Under the pieces are notes generated by a model. It had not been told where the DNA came from, made no database searches, and was given only the letters and a program-made list of their open reading frames with translations. The position numbers and the translations under genes were made by a program. A DNA stretch of 35,951 bases, taken from NCBI GenBank assembly GCA_030158285.1, contig JAOATF010000181.1:1-35951 (forward strand), written 5' to 3'. Source of the stretch: Hyphomonadaceae bacterium (GTDB lineage Bacteria > Pseudomonadota > Alphaproteobacteria > Caulobacterales > Hyphomonadaceae). Shown one piece after another: positions 17,577 through 26,375 of this stretch; position 1 is the stretch's first letter; every line of letters starts with the position of its first letter.

Positions 17577-17737
17577 CCGTCAGTCCCACCTCGAGAAGCG
17601 CAGAACGCTTCACCACGACTATAGCCCGTCTCTTGGCGAGCCCCCAGCCCGTCGCTCAGTTCAAGGCGATATGAGCAGACCGCGGTGCGATGGAACACGC
17701 CCATGCTGCACGGAACGAAAGGTAGCGAGCAATGCCC

Positions 17738-17989
17738 TCAGGCCGCGGCCTCGGTTTCGAGAGCGGCCAGCGCCCGGCGCAATCTCGCATTCTCCGCCTC
17801 GAGGCGCTTGATCACCGCAAGATGGTCGGCATCGAGACGGCCATAGCGCGCACGCCAGCGGAAATAGGTGGCTGCGGAGACGCCCGCCTGTCGAATGGCT
17901 TCCTTGACCGGAATGCCGGTCTGGAGCGTGTTGGTCACGCCATCCAGGATCTGGACGATCTCTTCAGCGGAATGCTTCTTCCAGCGCAT
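17738..17989 (-). CDS. Orphan IS3-type transposase OrfA
   Basis: The 83 residues match OrfA of IS3-group elements. An HTH_Tnp_1 domain (KHSAEEIVQILDGVTN, then GVSAATYFRWRARYG) is followed by a leucine-zipper-like tail (LAVIKRLEAENARLRRALAAL). The upstream DNA (18000-18060), with a GGGGGATGGTCC-type stretch on the minus strand, resembles the leader of such insertion sequences. The expected orfB should follow on the left, but the cupredoxin gene lies there instead and no DDE domain is found. It is probably the remnant of an insertion sequence, or an OrfA kept as a DNA-binding protein. I cannot define terminal inverted repeats. Confidence 0.78.
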   Translation of the reverse strand: MRWKKHSAEEIVQILDGVTNTLQTGIPVKEAIRQAGVSAATYFRWRARYGRLDADHLAVIKRLEAENARLRRALAALETEAAA

Positions 17990-18244
17990 GCAGTATCCCC
18001 AGTCACCTTGTTGATTCCGGGTGTCGGACCATCCCCCGCTTCGGTCCGGCGGCGCCCGGTAAGCAACGCACTGATCCTCAAACGTGCGAGCCCGGCGTAT
18101 CCTTCGCTGGAATTTGGTACTTCCCGCAAAAAAGACAGGCCGCCGCTACGGAGATCGACACGCAGGGCCTTGTGTTCAAAGCCATTTCTTATCGAGGGTG
18201 CGACGTGTTATCCCACCCCGGCCTCGCAATTCGGGTGGCGCTCG

Positions 18245-18508
18245 ATGATCCTTCCTGACGAACTCACCGCACCGGCGGCTACCGAGACCGACCTTGGCCA
18301 CTGGCGCAATCGATGGCAGGTGCCCGCCAGACACGCCCACCTCGCCCGCCAGCAGGGCGCCCTGCCTCTCGGCGACGGCACCTGGCTTGGCTACATGAAA
18401 TTCCCCACCAGTGAACAAGCAGAGCGCCATGCTCGCAAATATGTCGACTACAACATGGCGAACTTCGCGATCCGCTATCTCGGACCCGAATTCTTCCCCG
18501 ACTACTGA
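18245..18508 (+). CDS. Small hypothetical protein (87 aa)
   Basis: I do not recognise this protein. It has conserved-looking aromatic motifs (GHWRNRWQVPARHAH, DGTWLGYMKFPT, ARKYVDYNMANFAIRYLGPEFFPDY) and no signal or membrane span. The ATG at 18245 is chosen; the open frame extends far upstream, but that part is antisense to OrfA and looks spurious. Its end overlaps the histidine kinase gene end by 7 bp, tail to tail. The stretch 17990-18244 holds no other gene I can support. Confidence 0.5.
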   Translation: MILPDELTAPAATETDLGHWRNRWQVPARHAHLARQQGALPLGDGTWLGYMKFPTSEQAERHARKYVDYNMANFAIRYLGPEFFPDY

Positions 18509-20079
18509 GGCCGCGACAGCAAGCGCGTTGCTTCGGCCAGCGCACGGGCCAGGTCGGGCTCGTTGAACGGCTTTGGCAGCCTGACGGCCTTGATGGTCTC
18601 GCCCGTCGGCAGTTCGGCATAGCCCGTCGCCAGCACCACCGGCAGACCCGGCCACAGTGCCGCCATTTCACTCACCAGCTGCGCGCCGGTCATCTGCGGC
18701 ATGGCATAGTCAGTCACCACCACGTCGATGCCCGGATGCTCCGCCAGCACGGCCAGCGCTTCCTTGCCGTTCATCGCCTCGATGACGGTGTGTCCGAACT
18801 CCTGCAGCATCTCCGTCGTGTTCATCAGCACCAGCGCATCATCGTCCACCGCCAGCACCGTCAGCTGGCGAGGGCCGGCTGCTACAGCGCCCGTAGCCTC
18901 GACCTGCGCTATCGCCTCCACCGGAGCTTCCGCCACAGGCAACCACAGCTCGGCTGTCGTGCCGACATTCTTCTCGCTCCGCAGCCTCAGCCCGCCCCCA
19001 AGCTGCTCCGCGAAACCGTGCACCATGGACAGGCCGAGCCCCGTGCCACGGCCAACGCCCTTGGTCGTGAAGAAGGGTTCGGTCGCGCGCGCCAACGTCG
19101 TTGCATCCATTCCCTCGCCCGCATCGCTCAGTGACACGCACACATACGGCCCCGGTGCGAGGCCCTGATCACCGCTTTCGACACTGCGCTCGCGGATGTC
19201 GATCGTGATCGCGCCGCCGCAGGGCATCGCATCGCGCGCGTTGACGGCGAGGTTGAGAATGGCCAGTTCGAGCTGGTTGGCGTCCGCCACCGCCGGCCTG
19301 ACATCGCCTTCGGCCTGCACTGCAATGCTCACCGCCGGCCCCAGCGTGCGCTCCATCAGACCCTTGATGTCCGTCACCAGCAGCCGCACATCGACTGGCG
19401 CGGCATCGAGATCCTGCCGCCGCGCGAAGGACAGCATACGCTGTGTCAGCGCCGCGCCGCGTTCTGCGCCTTGCACCGCATTGCCCAGCAGCTGCAGAAG
19501 TTTCGGATCATCCGGCAGGCGCTTGCGCATGAGCTCGAGGCTGCTCAGCACGGCCATCAGCAGGTTGTTGAAGTCGTGCGCAATGCCGCCGGTCAGCTTG
19601 CCGAGCGCATCCATCTTCTGCGCCTGGAACAGGGCTTCGCGCGCCTGCTCCAATTTTTTCTGGGCTTCGACACGCTCGGTCAGGTCGCGGGTGATCTTGG
19701 CGAAGCCCAGCAGGCGGCCTTCAGGCGAGACAATCGGGTCGATGATGACATGGGCCCACATGCGCGAGCCATCCTTGCGCATGCGCCAGCCTTCGCCCTC
19801 GAAGCGGCCTTCCGCCTGGGCGATGGAGAGAGCGCGCCGGGGCAAGCCGGTCGCCTTGTCCTCCTCGGTATAGAACCGCGAGAAATGGTGTCCGATGATC
19901 TCGGCGCGCGAATATCCCTTGGCCCGTTCGGCGCCCGCATTCCAGCTCGCCACATGGCCCGTCGGGTCGAGCATGTAGATCGCGTAGTCCGTCACTGCCT
20001 CGACCAGCAGGCGGAAACGCGCTTCCTCGGGGATTTCGAGTTCAGGCGATACCGGGCCCGACCCTACCGCGTGCGTCAA
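18502..20079 (-). CDS. PAS hybrid sensor histidine kinase
   Basis: The 525-residue protein has no membrane segment, so it senses a cytosolic signal. Its order is a PAS domain (about 20-140, with HVASWNAGAERAKGYSRAEIIG), a short coiled linker, a histidine phosphoacceptor region with GGIAHDFNNLL (His168), an ATPase with N-box NLAVNARDAMP and G-box GRGTGLGLSMVHGF, and a C-terminal receiver domain (about 405-525) with VDDD and phosphoacceptor Asp457 in VVTDYAMP. All catalytic residues are present. The output partner is not encoded nearby. The start is uncertain: the listed end uses a TTG and no strong ribosome site was found. Confidence 0.9.
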   Translation of the reverse strand: MTHAVGSGPVSPELEIPEEARFRLLVEAVTDYAIYMLDPTGHVASWNAGAERAKGYSRAEIIGHHFSRFYTEEDKATGLPRRALSIAQAEGRFEGEGWRMRKDGSRMWAHVIIDPIVSPEGRLLGFAKITRDLTERVEAQKKLEQAREALFQAQKMDALGKLTGGIAHDFNNLLMAVLSSLELMRKRLPDDPKLLQLLGNAVQGAERGAALTQRMLSFARRQDLDAAPVDVRLLVTDIKGLMERTLGPAVSIAVQAEGDVRPAVADANQLELAILNLAVNARDAMPCGGAITIDIRERSVESGDQGLAPGPYVCVSLSDAGEGMDATTLARATEPFFTTKGVGRGTGLGLSMVHGFAEQLGGGLRLRSEKNVGTTAELWLPVAEAPVEAIAQVEATGAVAAGPRQLTVLAVDDDALVLMNTTEMLQEFGHTVIEAMNGKEALAVLAEHPGIDVVVTDYAMPQMTGAQLVSEMAALWPGLPVVLATGYAELPTGETIKAVRLPKPFNEPDLARALAEATRLLSRPQ

Positions 20080-20261
20080 CTGAAGTACCGCCCATCCTGA
20101 TCAGCCCCAATGCACAGAAACGCCGCGCGTTGCCGGCGGTTCCCATGTTCAGGACAAGGATTTTCGGTTCGCCCACCCGCGCCGCACGCCAGCAATCGAG
20201 ACATGAAAAACCCGCCGCGCGGACGCGCGGCGGGATTCCAGTCTTCAGCGCAAGAGGCCTA

Positions 20262-22301
20262 CTAGTGGCCGGTTGCGTTCTTCACCATTGCGTCCGCGCC
20301 GGCGTCCGGCTTCGCGGCGGCGGCGGGTTTCGCAGCTCCGCGCATCTTCTGCATCATGTCCATGGCGCCCTGGAACTCGACCATGTCCAGCGTGCCGTTC
20401 TTGTTCTTGTCGACCATGCCGAGATAGCCCTTGAGCGCGCCGAAGCGCGGATCATTGCGCAGCTCTTCACCGGCGAGTTCGCCGTTGCGGTCGTCGTCGA
20501 AGGCGCCGAACACGACAGAGGTCTGCAGCTGCTTCATGAGGTCGTCGCGGCGGTTAGCGACTGTCTCGTTCTTGAAGCGGAAGCGCATGAAGGTGAACAG
20601 CATCTCTTCCGAGGTCTGCTCGCCGAACGTGACCTTGTGCTTCGGATCGGGGTTGGACGGGTTCTGATCCGAGTTATCGAACACATAGTCCGCGATCATC
20701 ATGGAGCCTTTCGGCACCTGGAGCATGGGGTCGAAGTGGTATTCGCGCTGCCAGCCGAAGTCGTAGCGCGGCTGGTTGAGCAGCACTTCCTCGCGGCCGT
20801 CCGGGTAGCGGATGGTCAGCTTGGTGGAGTAGCAGCGGGAATGGCAGTGCGGCTGCGTGCCGAAGATTTCGGCATCATCCGGGAATACCAGATAGGCGGT
20901 CTCGTGCCAGCGCGACGCGCCGGCCGGGATTTCCAGCGAGAAGTCCGTGACGCTGGTCTGACGCAGCATCTTGGTCGGCGGTTCCTTGTAGAAATAGTAC
21001 CCGACCTTGGTCTTGTCGGTGATCTTCTTGCCGTTGCTGGTGTAGTGCATCTGGTAGGCGTACGAGCCGCCCGGCGCGATGTAGATGCCGGTGTCGTCCG
21101 GCGTGAGGTTCGCCTCGCCACCCGGGCCATAGCCGCCGAGCGAGGTGTTCCACGAGAAGCCTTTGCCGTCGGCGCGGACGTCCGGAATCCAGCCGGCGAG
21201 CGCGTGGTGGACGGCCGGCGAAGAGCCCGACCAGGCCGTTGCCTTCAGCCATTTGCCTTCGGTGAGCTTGGAGTCGACCGAACGCTCCTGGTAATCGATA
21301 TAGCCGCTCTCCGGAACGTCGAAGGCCGGGATTTCAACGATCGCGTCGGGCTGGCCGAGCGGCCATTCCGGCGGAACGTACTTCGTCTCGGCCAGCGGAT
21401 CGCCGCCATCGCCACGCGGGGCGCCGGCTTCGACCCAGTTCACCACCGTCTTGATCTGCGCAGACGTCAGCAGCATGTCGTTCGACCAGTTGCCCCAGTG
21501 CGCGTCCGAGTGGAACGGAGGCATGCGCTTGGTGCGCAGCGCCTCGCGGATCATCGGCGACATCGCCTTGACCGTCTGGTAATTGTCCATCGCGAACGGG
21601 CCCATGCCGCCTTCCGTGTGGCAGGCGACGCACTTGGACTGCAGGATCGGCGCGACGTCTTTCGAGTAGGAGATCTTCTTCCAGTCCGGCGCCTTGGCGC
21701 GATCCGGGAAGGCGATCGACTTGCCCTTCACCGACACTTCGGTGACTGACGGAGCCTTGCCGTCCAGCATCGAATTCAGCGCGGCTTTCACGCTCGCATT
21801 CTTGGTCGGCTTGCCGGCCAGCGATTCCAGCACCGGGCCGTGATAGGCGACCGTCCAGGTCTTCGGGTTCACGACGAAGGCTTCGCCCGTTTTCGTCACG
21901 CCGAGCGAGCGGCCAACCAGCTGCAGCTCGTCCGCCAGCATGGGCACGCCGAGGTCCTTGGCTTTCGCGATGATCTCGTCGCGGCTGTCATCGAGCGAGG
22001 AGTTGAGCATCATGAACACGACGCCCTTGGCCTCGTATTCCGCTTTCAGCTTCGCCAGCTCGGTCGCCGACTTCTTCGAGGCGTCATCGCCCAGCGCGCC
22101 GGACACGATCACCACGGCGGGGGCGTGTTTGTAGTAGTAGAGTTCGTACCCGACGCCGTTCTGGTCGGGCAGCATGAAGTTGTCGACGCGCGTGCCGGCC
22201 AGCTGGACCGTTTCCGGGGCAGCGGTGGCGCTGAGCGCGACGGCGGATACGGCCCCGGCGAGCCCGAGGGCTAGAAGGCCGAGCTTGTGCGAACGCTTCA
22301 T
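20262..22301 (-). CDS. Exported redoxin-cytochrome c-PHM-like-EF-hand protein
   Basis: A 679-residue exported protein with four parts. After a signal peptide (ends near ATAAPE) comes a thioredoxin/AhpC-like fold (about 35-190). It has no Cys, so no peroxidase or disulfide chemistry is expected. A cytochrome c motif CVACH lies at 224-228. A PHM/DBM-like copper monooxygenase core follows, with HH (365-366), QMHY (His419), HCH (485-487) and Met534/535, matching the CuA and CuB ligand order. Two EF-hand loops (DDDRNGELAGEE about 602, DKNKNGTLDMVE about 631) end the protein. GGAGGAG precedes the ATG. The heme could feed electrons to the copper centre in place of ascorbate. Substrate unknown. Confidence 0.8.
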   Translation of the reverse strand: MKRSHKLGLLALGLAGAVSAVALSATAAPETVQLAGTRVDNFMLPDQNGVGYELYYYKHAPAVVIVSGALGDDASKKSATELAKLKAEYEAKGVVFMMLNSSLDDSRDEIIAKAKDLGVPMLADELQLVGRSLGVTKTGEAFVVNPKTWTVAYHGPVLESLAGKPTKNASVKAALNSMLDGKAPSVTEVSVKGKSIAFPDRAKAPDWKKISYSKDVAPILQSKCVACHTEGGMGPFAMDNYQTVKAMSPMIREALRTKRMPPFHSDAHWGNWSNDMLLTSAQIKTVVNWVEAGAPRGDGGDPLAETKYVPPEWPLGQPDAIVEIPAFDVPESGYIDYQERSVDSKLTEGKWLKATAWSGSSPAVHHALAGWIPDVRADGKGFSWNTSLGGYGPGGEANLTPDDTGIYIAPGGSYAYQMHYTSNGKKITDKTKVGYYFYKEPPTKMLRQTSVTDFSLEIPAGASRWHETAYLVFPDDAEIFGTQPHCHSRCYSTKLTIRYPDGREEVLLNQPRYDFGWQREYHFDPMLQVPKGSMMIADYVFDNSDQNPSNPDPKHKVTFGEQTSEEMLFTFMRFRFKNETVANRRDDLMKQLQTSVVFGAFDDDRNGELAGEELRNDPRFGALKGYLGMVDKNKNGTLDMVEFQGAMDMMQKMRGAAKPAAAAKPDAGADAMVKNATGH

Positions 22302-22460
22302 GGACGTCTCCTCCGCGATGCGCGTTTATTGAACGGCGCACTATCGCGGCAGGATACTGATCCGGGTTGCCCTTTGCGGCAACTAGGCGGGACAGGGTGG
22401 ACGTTAGGTCAGGCGCCGAAAAATTCTTCACGTTAGCGGGAGGTACGCGCGCGTTTCCCG

Positions 22461-23261
22461 CTACTGGGCGATACCAAACCCTGCATCGACGAAGGCCTTC
22501 TTCGCCTCGTCCGAGCCCAGGAATTCAAGGAATGCCTTCCCCGGCCCCTCGGCCTTACCCGTCAGGCTTGCCGCCGGATAGGTGACCGGCGTGTGCGACC
22601 CGGCCGGAAACTCGCCGACTATCAGGACGCTACCTGCGGCGGCCTTGGCGTCCGTGGCGTAGACGATCCCTGCCGCCGCATCGCCTGTTTCCACGAAGCG
22701 CAGGGCGGCGCGGACGTTCTCCGCGCGCGCGACGGACTTATCCACAACCGCCCAGACGCCGAAATGCTCGAGCGCCTCCTTGGCGTACCTGCCGGCCGGC
22801 ACAGAGTCGGGGTCGGCCAGCGCGAGCTTGCCGCCCTTCAGCGATCCGGCGAGATCCATGCCGTCGCCGATGGTCAGCGTGAATGGCGCTTTGGACGGGG
22901 CAACCAGCACCAGAGTGTTGGTGAGAAGCGTGTGGCGCGTGGCGGGATCGATCAGCGACTTGCCCGCCACATAGTCCATCCACTCTTCATCGGCCGAGAC
23001 GAACACGTCGGCCACGCCCCCCTGCTCGATCTGCCGCGCCAGCGCCGAGCTGCCGGCAAAGCTGAACTTCGGCTCGGGATGACCCTCGGCGACATAGAGA
23101 TCGCCGATCGTGTGCATCACATCGGTCAGGCTCGCTGCCGCAAAGACGAGAACGGGTTGCTCCACCGCCGGCGCCGCCGTTTCAGCCGGCTTGCTCTCGC
23201 CGCATGACATCAAGGCGAGCGCCGCAGCCAGCGCAGCGGCCGCGTGAATGACAGACTTCAT
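22461..23261 (-). CDS. modA: Molybdate ABC transporter, binding lipoprotein
   Basis: This 266-residue type II solute-binding protein is a lipoprotein, with lipobox LMSC in MKSVIHAAAALAAALALMSCG. ModA hallmarks are LVFAAASLTDVM near the N-terminus, FSFAGSSALARQIEQGGVADVFVSADEEWMD and the later TDAKAAAGSVLIVGEFP. It captures molybdate (or tungstate) in the periplasm. It is last in the leftward mod operon, 11 bp after modC, while most operons put modA first. Confidence 0.93.
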   Translation of the reverse strand: MKSVIHAAAALAAALALMSCGESKPAETAAPAVEQPVLVFAAASLTDVMHTIGDLYVAEGHPEPKFSFAGSSALARQIEQGGVADVFVSADEEWMDYVAGKSLIDPATRHTLLTNTLVLVAPSKAPFTLTIGDGMDLAGSLKGGKLALADPDSVPAGRYAKEALEHFGVWAVVDKSVARAENVRAALRFVETGDAAAGIVYATDAKAAAGSVLIVGEFPAGSHTPVTYPAASLTGKAEGPGKAFLEFLGSDEAKKAFVDAGFGIAQ

Positions 23262-23272
23262 GTCTCGGTCCC

Positions 23273-24271
23273 TTACAGGGCGTGGGCCTTCACCACCGCC
23301 CAGGCTGTCGCGCCAACTTCCAGACGGAGATCGGCGAGCGCTTCAGGCGTTATACGTGATGAAATATAGCCCGCTTCCGTGGCGAGGGAAACAAGAACCG
23401 ATCCATCCGGCTCGTGAGCAATGCCGGCGACCGCACCCTTCCAGATATGCCGCGCCGAAATCCCGCGAGGCTCTTCCGATGCAAGAAGGACGCTGTCCGC
23501 CCGCACCCAGACACCCTCGGCATTGCGTCCACCGATGGCGCTGGCGGGAAGGCGCGCGCCAAGGTCTCGCCGATCAAGCATGCTGGCGAAGTCCGCCGTG
23601 GCCATCACATCAGCGGCAGCGCCGTGGCCGACGACCTGACCGCCCCGGACCGCAACGACATGGTTGGCGAGTTCGGCTGCATCATCGATGTGGTGCGTCA
23701 CAACCATCATCGGCACGCCCTGCTCGCGTGAGAGATCGCGCAGCAGCGTGAGATAATCACGGCGGCGGCGGCTATCGAGCGCGGCGAACGGCTCGTCCAG
23801 CAGCAGGAGCTCAGGTGCGGATACGATGGCCCGCGCCAGCGCCACGCGGCCGCGCTCGCCTCCGGACAGATTGCGGACGGGCCGGGACAGCAGGTGATCG
23901 AACTCCAACCGCCGCGCGATCTCCACGGCGATTGGCGCGTTGCGCGCGGCAGGCCGCCGGCGTTCGGCGTATTCGAGATTGCCCTTGACGGTCAGGTGCG
24001 GGAACAGCCGTGCATCCTGAAACACAAGCCCGATCCCGCGATCATGCGCCGGCGTGCGCACGCGCGTGGCGACATTCTCCAGAACGCGGTTCTTGAACTC
24101 GATGCGTCCCGCTTCGAGCTTGCAAAGCCCGGCAATCGTGGACAGCAGTGTCGACTTGCCCGAACCCGATGGGCCGAAAACAACGGTCACACCTTCGGCG
24201 GGTATCTCGAAATCGGCGGACAGGGTGAACCCGCCCTTCCGCACCACAACCCCGCGCAAGCTGAGCGTCAC
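23273..24271 (-). CDS. modC: Molybdate ABC transporter, ATPase
   Basis: A 332-residue ABC ATPase with Walker A FGPSGSGKST, signature LSGGERGRVALARA, Walker B LLLLDEPFAALD and switch His in VVTHHIDD. The C-terminal region (about 265-332) is a TOBE/Mop-like domain, which in ModC can bind oxyanion and control activity. The start is a GTG overlapping the modB stop by 4 bp, so the two are coupled. Length is normal. Confidence 0.94.
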   Translation of the reverse strand: MTLSLRGVVVRKGGFTLSADFEIPAEGVTVVFGPSGSGKSTLLSTIAGLCKLEAGRIEFKNRVLENVATRVRTPAHDRGIGLVFQDARLFPHLTVKGNLEYAERRRPAARNAPIAVEIARRLEFDHLLSRPVRNLSGGERGRVALARAIVSAPELLLLDEPFAALDSRRRRDYLTLLRDLSREQGVPMMVVTHHIDDAAELANHVVAVRGGQVVGHGAAADVMATADFASMLDRRDLGARLPASAIGGRNAEGVWVRADSVLLASEEPRGISARHIWKGAVAGIAHEPDGSVLVSLATEAGYISSRITPEALADLRLEVGATAWAVVKAHAL

Positions 24272-24966
24272 GCTTCCAGCCTCCGCCGGGCCCAGCGCTG
24301 CAGCGCCTCTGCCAGCACAAGACCGACAATCGCGGCCACCAGCGAGATCGACGCCAGCCGGAAGGCTTCGTCATCGCGACCGGGGCTGTTCAACGCCGCA
24401 TTGATGGCCAGTGGCAGCGTCTGTGTTTCGCCTTCGACGTTCGAGGCAAAGGTGATCACCGCACCGAACTCGCCGAGGCCTGCTGCAAACGCCGTCACCG
24501 CGCCGGCCAGCACGCCTGGCCATGCGAGCGGAAGCGTCATCGACCAGAAGCGATCCCACGGACCGGCGCGCAGCACAGACGCTGCTTCGAACAAGCCGGG
24601 CTCCGTCGCCTCGAACGACAGGCGGATGGCGCGCACCATCAGCGGAAACGCCATCACGGCAGTGGCAACCGCCGCCCCTTCCCGCGTCAGCGCAAGCTGG
24701 ATACCGAAGCTGGATTTCAGCCACGCGCCGATCGGACTCTGCACGCCAAGCCCAAGCAGCAGCAGGTAACCCACCAGCACCGGCGGCAGCACCAGCGGCA
24801 GGTGCGCGATCGTGTCGAGCACGGCCTTGCCCGGAAACCGCGGACGCGACAGCGCCCACGCAAAAGCAATCGCCACCGGCAACGAAAACAGCACGGCCCG
24901 CCCGGCAACACCGAGGCTGGTCGACAGGATCTGCAGTTCCTCGGCCGATAACATGGCGCGCACCAT
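24268..24966 (-). CDS. modB: Molybdate ABC transporter, permease
   Basis: This 232-residue inner-membrane protein has about five or six hydrophobic helices and the ABC coupling (EAA) loop EAASVLRAGPWDRFWSMTLPLAWPG. The sequence LPLVLPPVLVGYLLLLGLG is typical of ModB. It forms the channel with ModC and takes substrate from ModA. The ATG at 24966 with AGGAG 10 nt upstream is chosen; a TTG at 24990 is less likely. It is the first gene of the operon. Confidence 0.93.
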   Translation of the reverse strand: MVRAMLSAEELQILSTSLGVAGRAVLFSLPVAIAFAWALSRPRFPGKAVLDTIAHLPLVLPPVLVGYLLLLGLGVQSPIGAWLKSSFGIQLALTREGAAVATAVMAFPLMVRAIRLSFEATEPGLFEAASVLRAGPWDRFWSMTLPLAWPGVLAGAVTAFAAGLGEFGAVITFASNVEGETQTLPLAINAALNSPGRDDEAFRLASISLVAAIVGLVLAEALQRWARRRLEA

Positions 24967-25073
24967 GTCGCCTGCACTCCTGCCCCTCAAGACAATTGTT
25001 GTCGTAGCGACTGTGCGATTCCCCGACGAGGCGAGGCTGGCCTTTCAACGCGGAACCTGCTTGAAGCGCGACG

Positions 25074-26318
25074 ATGAACCCGCCGCCCGTCACGCTAACC
25101 ATCCTGCGCCTTGGAGCGCAGGGCGATGGCGTGGCCGAACATGATGGCCGGCAGGTGTTCGTGCCGCTGGCGCTGCCTGGTGAACAGGTTGAGGTAGAGC
25201 TGCAGGGTGATCGTGCGCGCGTGCTGCAGGTTGTCACTCCGGCGCTGGATCGCGCGCCTGCGCGCTGCAGCCAGTATGGTGAATGCGGGGGATGCTCCCT
25301 GCAGCATATGCCGGCTGGTGATTATCTCGCCTTCAAGCGCGGCCTTGTGACGACGGCGCTGTCGTATCAGGGGACCGACGCGAACGTGGACGAGGTGGTG
25401 AGTGTGCCGCCCTCCACGCGGCGCCGCGCCGTGCTGGCGGCGCATCGCAAGGGCCGGGAGGTTGTCATCGGCTTTCATGGCCGCCGCAGCCACCACATCA
25501 TAGACGTGCGCGACTGCGCGGTTCTGACACCGGGGCTTGTGGCGCTGATCCCGAAGCTGTCGCCGCTGGTTGCGCTTGCCGCTTCGCAGAAGGACGCCCT
25601 GACGATCACTGCCACCGAAACGCTGACGGGCTTCGACGTTGCGCTGACCGGCGCGCCAAAGACGCTGTCCGCGGATGCACGCCTGCAACTTGTGCAAGCG
25701 GCGGGCGCCATCGGTATCGCGCGCCTCTCGATCAACGGCGTGGTCGAGATGGAGCGGACGGCGCCCCTGCTGCGCATGGGAAGCGCGGACCTTTCTCCGC
25801 CGCCGGGCGGGTTTCTGCAGGCATGCCGCGAGTCCGAAGCGGCGATGACGGCGCTGGTCATGCAAGCTGTCGGCAATGCGCGGCGTGTGGTCGACCTGTT
25901 TTCGGGCGCCGGCACGTTCAGCCTGCCGCTTGCGGCGAACGCGACTGTCCATGCCGTCGAGAGCGAGGAGGCCGCCCTTGCCGCGTTTCAAACCGCAGCA
26001 CGCAAGGCGCCCGGCCTGAAGCCTGTCACCACGGAAAAGCGCGACCTGTTCCGCCGCCCGCTCACCCGCGCCGAGCTGGGCCGGTTCGATGCCGCTGTGA
26101 TCGATCCGCCGCGTGCTGGCGCCGAAGAGCAGACACGCCAGCTTGCGGCCTCGACCGTAAAGCGGATCGCGATGGTGTCCTGCAACGCCACCTCGTTCGC
26201 GCGCGACCTGAAGATCATGGTTGCGGCGGGCTGGCGCGTCACGCGCATAACGCCCGTGGACCAGTTCCTGTGGTCGTCGCATATCGAGATTGTCGCTGCG
26301 CTGGAGCGCAAGGGGTGA
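25074..26318 (+). CDS. TrmA/RlmD-family RNA (uracil-5-)methyltransferase
   Basis: The 414-residue enzyme transfers methyl from SAM to a uridine in RNA. An N-terminal TRAM domain (about 5-55, GDGVAEHDGRQVFVPLALPGE) binds RNA. The Cys cluster CSQYGECGGCSLQH (about 65-78) fits the iron-sulfur cysteines of RlmD-like enzymes. The SAM site is VVDLFSGAGTFSLPL. The motif DPPRAGAEEQ and nucleophile Cys in SCNATSFARDL lie near the end. Whether it acts on 23S rRNA or tRNA cannot be read from sequence. It is divergent from mod and followed by hrpB after about 57 bp. Confidence 0.9.
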   Translation: MNPPPVTLTILRLGAQGDGVAEHDGRQVFVPLALPGEQVEVELQGDRARVLQVVTPALDRAPARCSQYGECGGCSLQHMPAGDYLAFKRGLVTTALSYQGTDANVDEVVSVPPSTRRRAVLAAHRKGREVVIGFHGRRSHHIIDVRDCAVLTPGLVALIPKLSPLVALAASQKDALTITATETLTGFDVALTGAPKTLSADARLQLVQAAGAIGIARLSINGVVEMERTAPLLRMGSADLSPPPGGFLQACRESEAAMTALVMQAVGNARRVVDLFSGAGTFSLPLAANATVHAVESEEAALAAFQTAARKAPGLKPVTTEKRDLFRRPLTRAELGRFDAAVIDPPRAGAEEQTRQLAASTVKRIAMVSCNATSFARDLKIMVAAGWRVTRITPVDQFLWSSHIEIVAALERKG

Positions 26319-26375
26319 TGATCGGAAGCAAGGTTCCGGTCGACCATTGCGGCTTTGGCTGATACGCCCCGCTCG

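Noticed and set aside
17732-18244. Long upstream extension of the small plus-strand gene ending at 18508
   Set aside because: This part is antisense to OrfA and its leader, with biased composition. The short form from 18245 is the plausible gene.
20130-21749. A 539-codon plus-strand frame opposite the redoxin-cytochrome-PHM gene
   Set aside because: It is antisense to a gene with heme, copper and EF-hand motifs, and its composition is biased and featureless.
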